DNA of 64,000 bases from Paludibacteraceae bacterium (GTDB taxonomy: Bacteria; Bacteroidota; Bacteroidia; Bacteroidales; Paludibacteraceae). Numbering within the stretch: position 1 is the first letter of the stretch; every line of letters starts with the position of its first letter. A program made the position numbers and the translations under genes. Below, one piece after another: positions 48,401 through 58,123 of this stretch. Where the stretch lies: assembly GCA_017551025.1 (NCBI GenBank), contig JAFZNG010000023.1, forward strand, positions 1-64,000, in the 5' to 3' direction. The notes under the pieces were generated by a model. That model did no database searches. It saw nothing but the letters and a program-made list of their open reading frames with translations, and was not told the origin of the DNA.

Positions 48401-51400
48401 TGGAATAGTTAATCGCTATCGTCTGTTCACGCGATTCTCCTACTGCGATATTACCCAAGTCAATATCCGTATTCTCTGTCTCGATATATACTGCTCGGTC
48501 AATAACAATATCGCCAAGATAATGGTAACCTACACCGCCTTGACGACGAACAATCTTAAAGTGGGTTGCATTACGGTCCAGAGGTACATTATTTACCGGC
48601 ATTTTATCATTTTTAGCAGGTTGGAAACCACTCTTCGACTCTATTTTAGTATATGTTCCGCCATTATCCGTAGATTGATAAATATCGAAAGTACCTTTCC
48701 ACGCTTGTATAAGGCCATAAGCCACACTACGCATATAGAATGACAAATAACCCGGATCACCATTCGTACGATCGATAGCAAAGATTTTCGTAATCTCCGG
48801 CATATCAGTATCAAAAGCGAAATACTCTATCTCTTGACTTCCGTTAACGACGCCGGAGGAAGACCAGTTCAGTGTATCCATTGTACACTTACCATTCTGC
48901 GGACGGGGCACATTCACCGCAATCGTCACAGGAATAGCCTCCATGTAGTCCTCATTACCAGCCAAAGAAGCCGTAATTGTTGTCTCGCCGTAGTCCAAAA
49001 TGCGTACGCAGAGTCCCTTCGTAGGATCCGTGAAAATCTGAGCCACCGTATCACTCGCGCCGTGCAAGCACTCGTACTGAATAAGTGCTGAGCGTTCGTT
49101 GCTTACTCCTTGGGTTTTGTTCACTATATCTACGACAATTGCTTTAGCCGTCAGCGGAATTACCTGCTCAGGAGAAATACCACGAGTCAGGTTCTGGTTC
49201 CAAGTAATGATCTGCGACTTCTTATTGCTAGCAATAACAGACTTTGTACTAGTTACGCTTTTGAATTCGCTATCACCCTTTTGCACAGCCGTCAAGGTCG
49301 TATTACCCGTACCTATCACCTCAAAGGACAAACTATCGGCTGAAATTTTGATAATGTTTTCATTGCCAGAACGGTACGTGATCGGCAGATTACTACTTGC
49401 GGTAGCAGCTAAACTATCAACCAGTCCTTGCTGCAAAGTAAGCGTGGCTGCCGAATAAGCAGTTCCCCAAGTAATGGTTTGATTCTTTTTCTCTACCTCG
49501 GCATGGATTCGCAGCGTCTTGTTCTCATACTTGGTATATACTGTAATAATAGCATCAATTGACTCCGGCTTTGTAGCCGTGTACGTTACCGTAATCAACG
49601 AATCGCCACTGCCGCCGTCACGCGTACTAACCGTCGGTAGGGTAAGTTGCTTACTCTGCGCAGGAGTAGTAGATTTCGGAGTACTGATTAGTACGTGCTC
49701 ATTGTTGCTGACAATCTTAATCTTGCTATCACACGTACTATAATTCACCTTAAATGTCTTCGTGGTCGGAGTACCTCCCAAGGTATTCGTCATATTCGGC
49801 AGAGTATCAATCTCAGTACCGGAAGTATTGGTCAACTTAAACCATTTCTTACGAGATACACGAATCGTATTGATATAAGGGTTATCGGTTCCGATGTTTC
49901 CTGACTTCTCAAACTTTACTTTTATGGTGTTAGGTTTTTCTGAAATATCCACAACCTTAGTTTGATACGAATCGGACCACTCACTATATTCTACTGTTTC
50001 ACCATACTCCTTTCCGGATTCACACGTAGACACCTTGACATTATTTCCCAAACCATTTACCTTCATTTGAAATGTCAATCCATCTGCAACACCCACTTCC
50101 GTCCATGTTTTTTCGCCCACTTCGGAAGCTTTTTTATTCGGATCCAATTTATATGCATAACACGTCTGACAGTTCTCTGTCTCAACTTTTACCGTCAGCG
50201 TAGCATCAGCTTTTTCGTACTTATAGTTCTCGTCTTGGTGAAGCGTCCATTCAGCATCGCCGGTGTTATACGTCGTAGTAATCTTGTTTTGCGCAGGCGT
50301 ATAGGTAGCGACCACATTACCGGCAGTATTACCCTCCGTTTGATTGATCGTCGGCGTAGTAATCGTATTCTCTGTCGAGTACGTAAATGCGGCGTTATCT
50401 TCAAGATTCATCGTCTCGCTCCAATCGGTCGTTTTGTTGGCACTACTCTTCCAAGAGTACTTGAACCAGTTGGCATACTTCGTTACAGTTACTACAAAAT
50501 CTTCGTCCGCTGCATTGTACTTATACGTCTCCGGCTGATAGAGATGAATCGTACCTGTACCAGCATTCTTACCGGTTGCCGTCTTAGTCTCTGCGTTATA
50601 GGTAATAGCCAACGATACATCTGGACTACCGGTTGTTACCTTAGTTGTAACGTTTTGTGTCAAGGTATAGTAGAAATTTGTCGCGTGAACACCTAATACC
50701 GGAGTTAATGAAGCAAGATTATCATCACCAATAATAGATGCCGGGCTTGTCGGCTTCGTATATTTCAACGTATAGGACGAACTAACGTCACTATCTACCT
50801 TCACACTCTTGTCATCTACATTGGCAAACGTACTATTGTACTTAAATACAGCGACATTAAACGATTGAGTAGCACCAGTATACTTGTATGTCTCCGTCTG
50901 GTGGAGAGTAATCTTACAAGTACCTGCGTTCTTAGCCGAAATCGTCTTATCATTCGGATTAAATGTCACTACACCGGTACCATTATTCTTTGCAGCGTTG
51001 GTATAAGTGATATCATCAATCGTATAGTAGAAGTTATCGCTATTATTCGCAGTCGGAGTTCCGTCCACGTTGCTATACGTATAGTTCGCCTCCTGCGTAG
51101 CATCCACCATCAGATTATATGCCGAACCAGTAAAGGAAGTAGCATATTTAGTCACTGTCACATTATATGTAACAGTATCACCAGTGTAATTATAGGTCTG
51201 CTTTTGCGCAATCTTCAGCACCGCACTACCGGCATTGTACGCCGTGATAGTATGCGTGCTCGGATCGTAACCGATTACTTCTGTAGGATGCGCACTACCT
51301 GCCACAACAGCATTCGTCGGCAAGGTATGCTCAATCGTATAATAGAACTCATGATTCGTAGCACCAAGAGTCGGTTGATCTGCTGTCACATACTGCGGGT

Positions 51401-53879
51401 TATAGTTTGCAATCTGCTGCGTCTGCTCAACCTGTTTCGAATAATCAGCCGCAGGCGCAATCGAAGTAGCATGTTTCTTTACATTAACTGCAATTGTCTC
51501 ATTGGCAGCGGTATATTTATAGGTCTCCGGCTGCGAGAAGATGACATTCACCGTCTTTGAAGCGCCGAACATCTCATTGGCATCATTCGGAACAATAAGT
51601 TTATCGTTATCTGCATCGTAGCGAATTAAGTCCTCATCTTCTGTTGTTACCGTAACCGGAACATCGCTGTTGTTGCGATTAGCGACAGCCACACTATTAC
51701 CAATTAAGTGCTCAATATACTCGTCAACAAACATCTCGTGCTTATCCACCGTCCGCGCTAAGGTGTTATTGATCTTATTTACCGTAATGGTAAACGAAGC
51801 CGACTCCGTCGAATACTCACGAGTCGCCTTTTGAGTAATCGTAATCGTCGCTGTACCTGCATTCTGCGCAACAATCTCGCCGGTAGAAGGATTAAAAGTG
51901 ATCACTTGATCGTTCTTATTCACCGACGTTGTCTGGCTCTGTGAAATTGTATAATAAAAATCATTACCTTCTTCTCCTTCCGCAGGAACAGATGCCGATA
52001 CATTCGTATAAGACAATTCTGCCGTATATTCGCCATCTACATCTAAGGTCTGATTACCCGGAACACTTATTGTCGGCTCGTTCTTGGAAACACCAAAGTT
52101 ATACGACCAAGTCTTATCAAAAATATCATCATCTCCACTTTGATAGAAGGTAATCGTAGCATCAGCGGCTTCCGAATAGGCGGTAATAGTCACATTATTG
52201 CCATCACGCGAAGCGCGTAGCGCATCTGCTGGAGATACGGTATAATAGAAGTTGCTTGCATTGCTGGTTCCTAAACCGGCAGACACTTTATCGACGCGCA
52301 ATGCGACTTGCTCGCCTACCTTCAAAGAGGTCTTACTTGCCGAAGTCGTCCAGCTATCCGAGGGATATAGAGCCGGAGTCTGCTTGTCAAGCACCTTAAA
52401 CGACTTCGTAATACTGGTCGCTGCATTGTATTGCTTGTTGCCGGGCTGGCTGGCAGTAATAGTAATCGTATTATCGCCTGTTGCCTCAACAGCACTCAGC
52501 GTACAACCATTCGAAGTAGTTGCGTTTTCTCCATTATTAACTTTCAGATAAGACGCATTCGCTGTTGTATAGGTTACATTCAGACCGCTACTTGCGGTAG
52601 CCTTAATGTCATATGTCTTACCTTTCTTGATATTCAGGTTCTCATCTATAGCCGATTCATTGTCCCAAGACAAAGTCTGATTAACACGATTTACCGTAAC
52701 AGTAAAGGACGAATTGATAGCCTTATAACGGGTATTAGCATCAGCGGTCGCTGTGATGGTATATACACCGGCTGCGGTCGCATAGAATTTATTGCCTTCA
52801 ACATGTGCATCATCTGTACTGGCCCATGTGCCCGAAGCATTCGTAACCCCATAAGTAATCGTACGATTGTCATCCTTCTCTGGCAACGTAGCATATACCT
52901 TCGAATTAGTATCCGTCGTTACATTAATCGTCTCATTAGAGAAAGTGGTTGTTGAATTAAGACGATTAACTGTAATAGTCAATTCGCCACTTTGATTGGA
53001 AGCTATATGACAATTAGTTTCCGCCTTGATATTAGCTTTTACCTTATAGGTTCCGGCTGCGGTTGCGTAGAACACTCCGTTAGAAATTGTACCTGCGCTA
53101 TTAGGATTTGTTGATACCGCAAAATTCCAATAACTACCAAAATGATCAGCTGTCGTAAAACAAGTATCTAATTTGATTGTTTGCGGTGCATTCGCCGTAA
53201 GATTATTCGCATTTAAAGTAACATTAACCGTTTTTGTCGTCGGGGTCTTCACACCCGGTGTGTTTGGCGTAATGGTATATGTTACACTTACTTGATGTAT
53301 CTCAAAATAGGAAGAGAGTGCTGCTTTATTATTTTGTAATTTGAGTTTAATATTAGTCAAGCCATTCGTTTCGTCTGTCAATGTTACAGTTCGCTCGGAT
53401 GTGCTTAAATCCCGAGAACTAGAATTATTCCCATCTGCTGTTAAATATGCCTTTGTGTCTAACGCACGTTCAGACTTGATTTTAACAGACACACTCGTAA
53501 TAGTAATGCCGCAACCCGAGTTCGCAGTTGCCGTAAATGGATATTCAACTGATTTCTTAGCTGTTACACTAGGCACTTTATAGTTATATCCAACAATTGA
53601 TCCCCGACTTTTTTCTTCCTGCGCCGTGAAACTATTAGCATTACCTAACTTAAATCCATCATTTGCAGTATGATTACCCCCAAAAACAACTTTTCCTCCA
53701 CTTAGACAGTTTTTAGTTTCAGATGATGCAGCAGAATTTCCCCACATCTCACCAACGCCCATCATCAGCATCAACACGAGGCAGAGAGCGTACTTCACAG
53801 GGGCAATCCTAGACAACACTCGAGGGTATATGCTGGTCTCATCGTGACTATCAACTACCAACATATTTGATTTTGCCAT
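45399..53879 (-). CDS. Giant secreted Ig-like repeat adhesin with C-terminal tail
   Basis: The ATG at 53879 directly follows a CAACTTTGT-type octamer run, the usual layout here; an ATG at 53990 would add 37 residues coded largely by repeats. From 53879 the protein has 2,826 residues. After a long N-region comes the hydrophobic YALCLVLMLMMGVGEMW. Most of the protein is Ig-like/MBG-like repeats: a module of about 90 residues with FYYTI, a VI-x-FNP-type strand, NAGT and a TYKYT-type ending occurs about seven times, then GETATYTASSTS and KVTPTLSW-type units. Near the C-terminus is a GDWTNDDNWS-type domain, followed by the tail KKVLIDNQLYLIMPDGAIYT plus nine residues. Likely surface-anchored or secreted adhesin. 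Confidence 0.8.
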   Translation of the reverse strand: MAKSNMLVVDSHDETSIYPRVLSRIAPVKYALCLVLMLMMGVGEMWGNSAASSETKNCLSGGKVVFGGNHTANDGFKLGNANSFTAQEEKSRGSIVGYNYKVPSVTAKKSVEYPFTATANSGCGITITSVSVKIKSERALDTKAYLTADGNNSSSRDLSTSERTVTLTDETNGLTNIKLKLQNNKAALSSYFEIHQVSVTYTITPNTPGVKTPTTKTVNVTLNANNLTANAPQTIKLDTCFTTADHFGSYWNFAVSTNPNSAGTISNGVFYATAAGTYKVKANIKAETNCHIASNQSGELTITVNRLNSTTTFSNETINVTTDTNSKVYATLPEKDDNRTITYGVTNASGTWASTDDAHVEGNKFYATAAGVYTITATADANTRYKAINSSFTVTVNRVNQTLSWDNESAIDENLNIKKGKTYDIKATASSGLNVTYTTANASYLKVNNGENATTSNGCTLSAVEATGDNTITITASQPGNKQYNAATSITKSFKVLDKQTPALYPSDSWTTSASKTSLKVGEQVALRVDKVSAGLGTSNASNFYYTVSPADALRASRDGNNVTITAYSEAADATITFYQSGDDDIFDKTWSYNFGVSKNEPTISVPGNQTLDVDGEYTAELSYTNVSASVPAEGEEGNDFYYTISQSQTTSVNKNDQVITFNPSTGEIVAQNAGTATITITQKATREYSTESASFTITVNKINNTLARTVDKHEMFVDEYIEHLIGNSVAVANRNNSDVPVTVTTEDEDLIRYDADNDKLIVPNDANEMFGASKTVNVIFSQPETYKYTAANETIAVNVKKHATSIAPAADYSKQVEQTQQIANYNPQYVTADQPTLGATNHEFYYTIEHTLPTNAVVAGSAHPTEVIGYDPSTHTITAYNAGSAVLKIAQKQTYNYTGDTVTYNVTVTKYATSFTGSAYNLMVDATQEANYTYSNVDGTPTANNSDNFYYTIDDITYTNAAKNNGTGVVTFNPNDKTISAKNAGTCKITLHQTETYKYTGATQSFNVAVFKYNSTFANVDDKSVKVDSDVSSSYTLKYTKPTSPASIIGDDNLASLTPVLGVHATNFYYTLTQNVTTKVTTGSPDVSLAITYNAETKTATGKNAGTGTIHLYQPETYKYNAADEDFVVTVTKYANWFKYSWKSSANKTTDWSETMNLEDNAAFTYSTENTITTPTINQTEGNTAGNVVATYTPAQNKITTTYNTGDAEWTLHQDENYKYEKADATLTVKVETENCQTCYAYKLDPNKKASEVGEKTWTEVGVADGLTFQMKVNGLGNNVKVSTCESGKEYGETVEYSEWSDSYQTKVVDISEKPNTIKVKFEKSGNIGTDNPYINTIRVSRKKWFKLTNTSGTEIDTLPNMTNTLGGTPTTKTFKVNYSTCDSKIKIVSNNEHVLISTPKSTTPAQSKQLTLPTVSTRDGGSGDSLITVTYTATKPESIDAIITVYTKYENKTLRIHAEVEKKNQTITWGTAYSAATLTLQQGLVDSLAATASSNLPITYRSGNENIIKISADSLSFEVIGTGNTTLTAVQKGDSEFKSVTSTKSVIASNKKSQIITWNQNLTRGISPEQVIPLTAKAIVVDIVNKTQGVSNERSALIQYECLHGASDTVAQIFTDPTKGLCVRILDYGETTITASLAGNEDYMEAIPVTIAVNVPRPQNGKCTMDTLNWSSSGVVNGSQEIEYFAFDTDMPEITKIFAIDRTNGDPGYLSFYMRSVAYGLIQAWKGTFDIYQSTDNGGTYTKIESKSGFQPAKNDKMPVNNVPLDRNATHFKIVRRQGGVGYHYLGDIVIDRAVYIETENTDIDLGNIAVGESREQTIAINYSSVKGNMSVSKQYSDNGLTTDETIYADCGAKDSYELPITVAPSSVGSWSNRITIMDEHNTGLSLIINLTATATQGSQAIIWNPTKTTFYTVQATELEAQLTKKSNRDLNVTYSSSDNSIVSFSGSTPTISGNGNVTIYADCGATSDYKAAEQVSHDFIINRTPTTIVTAPTLPTIYGGTSAASVVLNTASAAAKETIKNNAVQGTYAITSPATLDAGTYDVTITFTPSNTAMYAPSTVTIQNVTVEQRAATNEEIGTLTATHVTYGQKLSDAQLTLSGSLNGQGTFTWTDARKDNKENAGTYTALTVTFTPTNTNIAPKEFLVDVTVEKVTPTLSWTAQPSNVTYGETATYTASSTSQESSISYSISEGAEYASIDAIGLLTVIEAGHTVTVQALQEASTNYNAASITTTVTLNKATTTGYSATASSISVGQQVSNSSITNTGIDGTWAWVNPNATYSEPNTYSVAATFTPADPNYESVQTTLSLTVTPPTYTYTGNGDWTNDDNWSTHEAPTEPQNVVINGNVTINTEVEVNSLTIEQGAQVTLTVNGQLTVGSGNSEYRENYGDLHVENEGHVILGSGELKVNDFILDASLADIVESQCATSGQVTNPASLDVTGAAYFDLAFDPDGQVTFGWYDFTVPFEVNISNGIYRLNDDGSTTPMRSGSEFLIYRYDEAKRATGTKGWVNAGAVLNAGEAYTITLDYEMVKNVVRFVWNGNNSLGASYNCAVTRSETGDDSNRGWNGLGNGTLTHTELQSLPAQTKVQMYDHGTKAYKPVEAAQYTYAVGTAFFYQVPNTDDVILSPAEKSLPMRAPQREVRTVDEFRLSLKTADTEREQDVMWVSASEDATTEYTVGHDLLKMTSLSDTKIAQMWVACGGLMLCDAEMPLTNNNASFPLEFYAPQAGSYSVAIERSPEDATLFLTYDGRIIWNLSMSEYPLELQKGTTQGYGLRLVADRQTTTDFEQTEATIQGVKKVLIDNQLYLIMPDGAIYTAEGKKVNE

Positions 53880-53880
53880 G

Positions 53881-53960
53881 ACAAAGTTGACAAAGTTGGC
53901 AAAGTTCAACCTTGCTGTTTCAAAAAATTCCATGAGACTTTGGAACTTTGAGACTTTGAT
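53881..53960. repeat. Two octamer tracts at the adhesin start
   Basis: CAAAGTTG/CAAAGTTC units (53881-53910) and ACTTTGGA/ACTTTGAG units (53937-53959) lie between the two possible starts. A further GGCACTTT run is at 54046-54068. Confidence 0.8.
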
Positions 53961-54069
53961 GTTTTTGAGAATTTGTAAAAAGTTTCTCATATCTTTTGTA
54001 TCTTAATTTTCTTATACCTTAATTCAGACTAATATTATTTTGCCGTGGCACTCTGGCACTTTGGCACTT

Positions 54070-55095
54070 TTATTTCTTCTTTTTTGTTGTTTCTTCGATT
54101 GCTTTTAGCGAAGCGTAGTAGGCTTGTTCTACCGGCGTGAGGGCGCGGACTTGGTACTTGCGGTACTCCGAAATAGCTTTCTCGCGCGCCTGGTCGGCAG
54201 AGATACTTCCGGCGTTATCCAATACAGGCGAGCCGTTAGCCGATAGGATGCGATCCAATAACTCTCTGTACTCCTTCATGGTTGTCGGCACATGCTCCAT
54301 CGCTCTATTCTCCGCAAAATCAAAGTAACCGGACACCATGTTATTCAACTTACGCAATTCCGTCTCGCTCAAATAGTTCTTGGCTATCGTCACATCTGCC
54401 TGCGTCGGGTGCGAACCCTTAAACGTCGTCAGTCCCATAAAAGGCTGCTCGGCATCAGCACGATGATAAATCAACTCAGGTGCCGTCTGGCCATGCGTCG
54501 CGTAATGCAGTTTGTTCTGAACCATCTTAAAGAACAAAATCGTATCTTCCGCTTTCGGATCATAATCCACACTCGTAGCGTACAGATCCAACACCTGACG
54601 ATAAAGCACCTTCTCCGATGAGCGTATATCCTTGATGGTCGCCAGCAGGTCGTACCAATACTGGCCACCAGCATTTCCCTTCAATCGCTCAACATCCATC
54701 GTATAACCCTTAACGATATACTCTTTCAGTCGCTCGCTCGCCCACCGACGGAACTCAATCCCACGCTTACTACGAACACGATAACCAACAGCAAGAACTA
54801 CTTCTAGATTGTAAAATTTCGACACACGTTGGATTTCACGGGAACCTTCTTTTTGAACTTGTAAGAAATCCTTACACGTTGCCGTTTGAACCAATTCCCC
54901 ATCCCTATATACATTTCTAACATGCATCGTAATATTTTGAGGAGTTGTCTCAAAGAGGTTCGCCATCTGCTTTTGCGTCAGCCAAACAGTCTCATTCTCC
55001 AACATAACATCAACAGTAGCCTTACCGTCGTCGGTACGGTAAATCACCATCTCGCCCTGCGGAGTATATTTATTCAACTGTTCGCCTTGGTTCAT
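54070..55095 (-). CDS. RhuM family protein
   Basis: The 341-residue protein matches the RhuM family: MVIYRTDDGKATVDVMLENE, TVWLTQKQMANLFETTPQNI (helix-turn-helix-like N-terminus), YNLEVVLAVGYRVRSKRGIEFRRWA, and a long helical C-terminal part. RhuM was first described in Salmonella pathogenicity island 3; homologues are widespread in variable regions and are thought to be DNA-associated or toxin/antitoxin-related, without proof. It has its own promoter. It precedes the giant adhesin on the same strand with about 190 bp between. Confidence 0.9.
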   Translation of the reverse strand: MNQGEQLNKYTPQGEMVIYRTDDGKATVDVMLENETVWLTQKQMANLFETTPQNITMHVRNVYRDGELVQTATCKDFLQVQKEGSREIQRVSKFYNLEVVLAVGYRVRSKRGIEFRRWASERLKEYIVKGYTMDVERLKGNAGGQYWYDLLATIKDIRSSEKVLYRQVLDLYATSVDYDPKAEDTILFFKMVQNKLHYATHGQTAPELIYHRADAEQPFMGLTTFKGSHPTQADVTIAKNYLSETELRKLNNMVSGYFDFAENRAMEHVPTTMKEYRELLDRILSANGSPVLDNAGSISADQAREKAISEYRKYQVRALTPVEQAYYASLKAIEETTKKKK

Positions 55096-55188
55096 CTTAT
55101 CGACTTAAAATGTACGATTATTAATAAAAGTTTACTATTGTTAAGATTGTGCAATAAGTTCTTTGCTGCACTCACTCAAAATAGTGCA

Positions 55189-55220
55189 CAAAATTAATAC
55201 AAATCTTTGATTTGTGCAAA
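55189..55220 (-). promoter_or_regulatory. Promoter of the RhuM gene
   Basis: On the minus strand TTTG (55217-55220) and TAATTTTG (55189-55196) with 20 bp between. The start would lie about 90 nt before the ATG. Confidence 0.72.
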
Positions 55221-55289
55221 TTTTTCGCGCGCGCAGGTGTGCGATTAATAATAGAATATAGTCGATTCTTAACAAAAGGAATAAAAAAG

Positions 55290-55321
55290 TTTTCCCTCAG
55301 TCTCGTGACTAAGGGAAAAAC
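55290..55321 (-). terminator. Terminator after the large Ig-like gene
   Basis: TTTTCCCT and AGGGAAAA arms with an inner AGTC/GACT pair form a stem usable in both directions; it lies 60 nt after the stop of the minus-strand gene at 55,382. Confidence 0.75.
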
Positions 55322-55381
55322 CGAAAAATTCTACATTTTGGGCACAAGGCCCTGAACATATCAACGGATTGCTCCGCTTTA

Positions 55382-57871
55382 TCACTTCACCTCGCGGCCA
55401 TCGGTCGTGAAGAGACGATCGCCACGACGGATATACATCACTCCGTCACGGAAGAATTTCTCTGCCTTCTCGCCATAGAAAGCATTCTCTACGGCCTCGA
55501 AATTAGCTTCTACGGTGAGAATCAAATGGATGAACGGATCGCCGCAGCCCTCGTAATCCTCGTGGAGCTGAAGGAATTCCAGTTCGACGGTCTCGCCGCT
55601 CTGTACAGTCTGATAAACGCCACTTACGGTCGTATCACCAAGCATCCACTCACCCTCGGGCAGCAGGAAGTCATGGCCGCCAAGAACGGTCTCGTAACGC
55701 ATCTCAGGTGCCGGAACCGGCATCGAGAAGGCCGTTACATAGATCAGCGTATCACGAATCTCACCTTCGATGAGGAGCACGTCTTCCTGAGTGGTAGTAT
55801 ACCATACACCACGATACTCTACGGAGTCGCCGTCGCAGAAACGCAGGTGCTTCTCCAGTTCTACCGGATCGAGCAGATCGATGGTTACATAGAGGTATTC
55901 TTCCTTCTCGCAGCCCTGTTCGGTTTGGCTATAACGCACGAACCAAAGGTCGGCGGTATCTGCCTTAGTCGTAGCATACGAAGTCTCTACAGGCACAACG
56001 CCACGCAGCAACCAGCCCGTCTCCTCAAAGAGTACCATCTGGCCTACGGTAACGGTGGTATTATCCACAGTAATCGGCGAAGCATGCACGGTAACGGTCA
56101 CATCATAGATCGTATCCATCACCTCACCAGGAACGTTCAGCTCGAAGGTCTGGGCCTCAGTATACCAAGTACCGCGATACTCTACGGAGTCGCCTTGGCA
56201 GAACTCCAGCTCTACCGGCAGGTGCATCGTAGCCTGCTTGGAAACGGTAAGCGCGAGCGTGATGGTAGAATCACAACCTGCAGCATTCGTCGTGGTATAA
56301 GGAATCGAGTATGTGCCTACGGGATAGACAGAGAGGTCGATACCGTTCCAGAGTTCAGCATCGCCTACGGTGATCGTCTTAGAAGCACTGGCCGTAGTCG
56401 GCTGGAGAACGGTTACGGTAACCGTATACAACGTATCGCGCGTAGCACCTACGGCAGGTACGTCATACACGCCTGCTTCGGTATATTCCGTGCCACGGTA
56501 CGTCTCCGAACCACCGGCACAGAACGTCAGCGGAACGGCTACGGCGAGCGTCTCCATCTTGTTGACCGTAAGCGTGAGGGTGATGGTATGCACCCCACCC
56601 TGGGCGTTCGTAGTCACATATTCCACACTATGCGTACCTACCGCATACGTCGAGAGATCGATACCGTTCCAGCTCTCCTGCGCACCAACGACGATGGTCT
56701 TCGACTCCTGCGCGGTAGTCGGCAGAGCGTTGACTGTCACCTGAGCCGAGCGTACGAACTTATAATACTGATCGGTAGCGGCAGCCGTAGCCACGAGCGT
56801 CGTGGTGCCTTTGTAGATCGGCATACCCTGTGCGTTGATAATGTTGTTATCAGCAGCGGCATACGTGATCGTACGACCGGCAACGGTAGAAGCCGGCGTA
56901 CCGAGCGGCTGAAGGGCCGTAAAGGTGGTCGTATTAAAGGTAATCGGGTCGATAGCCTTCAGACCAGCTACAGCAGACTGGATAGCCTCTACGCTCATCG
57001 CAGCCTCGAGTGCCGTACGGGCGTTGGTAATATCGGTTGTTACGTCCGCATAGTCCTCACCCTTATCTTCGACAGCCTCGAGTGCGTTGATAGCGGCCGT
57101 AGCCGTTGCATACGGTTCTACGAGCGCAGCGGCACCGTTATAAAGGGTTTCGAGATTTGTCTTGGCGGCATTGACTACTTCAGCCGAGTGCGCAGCGTTC
57201 TGTACGGAGAAAGTCTGGTTGTACGCAGCCTCCAGAGCGGTATAATAAGCCGCCGGAATCTGTCCGTTGTACTGGGCGATATTCAACGACTCTTTGTACG
57301 CATCGAAGAAATAGATGGCAAAGTGACGATCCAGCTGTGCCTGCGAAACGACATACCAGCGGTACTCGGCTGCCGTCTGCAAGTCCTTGGTGTTACTGTA
57401 ATTAACACCACTACCACTAATATAAGCGTCATACTTACCATCCTTGTAATACAGCGCCGGATAACGCTGACCAAACACGTTGTAGTGGCCGTGGATATTC
57501 CAGTACTCGCCACTATTCATCGAGGTAAAGATGATATTCGTACCATTCTCGGTCTTAGTGTTGGTCGGACCACTGGTCGTACCGGAAACTTCCTTGTAGC
57601 ACTTGAGGTAGTAGCTACCACAAGTCACCGTACCCTCGCTCGGATTGGCAATCTTGAAATAGAACGTCGAAGCGTTGTTGTAATTGCTTGTGGTGATCGA
57701 TTTCACCTGGGATTGTCCGGCCTGCATGAAGCCTTTGCCGTTAACGGAATAGATGTAATACTGTCCGTTGGCAGTAATCGAAGTTACGTCGTTGTACCAT
57801 GCTTGTTCGGTAGCGGCATAGACGCCGACATTAAGCAGGATAATCGACAAAATAGTAAAAATCTTTCTCAT
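55382..57871 (-). CDS. Large secreted protein with helical and Ig-like domains and tail
   Basis: The 829-residue product has a signal peptide (about 1-19, ending VYA). Residues about 25-190 hold a QYYIYSVNGKGFMQAG-type domain similar in style to eukaryote-like lectin or trefoil modules. A FIVAR-like helical region follows (about 195-315), then Ig-like repeats with paired CAGGSETYRGTEYTEAGVY / CQGDSVEYRGTWYTEAQTF / CDGDSVEYRGVWYTTTQED units (about 390-790). The end is KFFRDGVMYIRRGDRLFTTD plus five residues, a variant of the shared tail. Likely surface-displayed; function unknown. Confidence 0.75.
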   Translation of the reverse strand: MRKIFTILSIILLNVGVYAATEQAWYNDVTSITANGQYYIYSVNGKGFMQAGQSQVKSITTSNYNNASTFYFKIANPSEGTVTCGSYYLKCYKEVSGTTSGPTNTKTENGTNIIFTSMNSGEYWNIHGHYNVFGQRYPALYYKDGKYDAYISGSGVNYSNTKDLQTAAEYRWYVVSQAQLDRHFAIYFFDAYKESLNIAQYNGQIPAAYYTALEAAYNQTFSVQNAAHSAEVVNAAKTNLETLYNGAAALVEPYATATAAINALEAVEDKGEDYADVTTDITNARTALEAAMSVEAIQSAVAGLKAIDPITFNTTTFTALQPLGTPASTVAGRTITYAAADNNIINAQGMPIYKGTTTLVATAAATDQYYKFVRSAQVTVNALPTTAQESKTIVVGAQESWNGIDLSTYAVGTHSVEYVTTNAQGGVHTITLTLTVNKMETLAVAVPLTFCAGGSETYRGTEYTEAGVYDVPAVGATRDTLYTVTVTVLQPTTASASKTITVGDAELWNGIDLSVYPVGTYSIPYTTTNAAGCDSTITLALTVSKQATMHLPVELEFCQGDSVEYRGTWYTEAQTFELNVPGEVMDTIYDVTVTVHASPITVDNTTVTVGQMVLFEETGWLLRGVVPVETSYATTKADTADLWFVRYSQTEQGCEKEEYLYVTIDLLDPVELEKHLRFCDGDSVEYRGVWYTTTQEDVLLIEGEIRDTLIYVTAFSMPVPAPEMRYETVLGGHDFLLPEGEWMLGDTTVSGVYQTVQSGETVELEFLQLHEDYEGCGDPFIHLILTVEANFEAVENAFYGEKAEKFFRDGVMYIRRGDRLFTTDGREVK

Positions 57872-57992
57872 CCTTAAATAAAATAAGTGTATATATTTCG
57901 TTGTTTTCTTTATTTTCCCCCAAGACCTACGCGCTCTGAGTTATACTAAAAAAATCCTCTCAGAACGCGCAGTCCCATATTTTCCACGGTGC

Positions 57993-58024
57993 AAAATTAC
58001 TACAAAAAAAGCAACCCTGCAAAT
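57993..58024 (-). promoter_or_regulatory. Promoter of the large Ig-like gene
   Basis: On the minus strand TTTG (58021-58024) and TAATTTTG (57993-58000), 20 bp apart. The leader (57,872-57,985) can form a hairpin from GCGCGTTCTGAG and CTCAGAGCGCG near 57,930-57,971. Confidence 0.72.
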
Positions 58025-58040
58025 TTGGGTCGCTTTTTCA
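58004..58040 (-). terminator. Terminator of the PqqD operon
   Basis: AGCGACCC and GGGTTGCT arms (one mismatch) with flanking A- and T-runs lie 84 nt after the PqqD-gene stop. The stem overlaps the -33 element of the next promoter. Confidence 0.7.
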
Positions 58041-58123
58041 CAAGGGATGAACACTCATTCTTAAAAATAGAATATTTTTCGGGGCAGAATATGCCCTAAA
58101 TTTTGCGCTTGGGATTAAAAATC

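Noticed and set aside
54070..55095. RhuM gene as part of a toxin-antitoxin pair
   Set aside because: No small partner gene overlaps or adjoins it; the neighbours are large surface-protein genes.
55526..57877. 783-codon plus-strand frame opposite the large Ig-like gene
   Set aside because: It is antisense to a gene with signal peptide, promoter and C-terminal tail; its His/Arg/Ile-rich composition is a mirror of the real frame.
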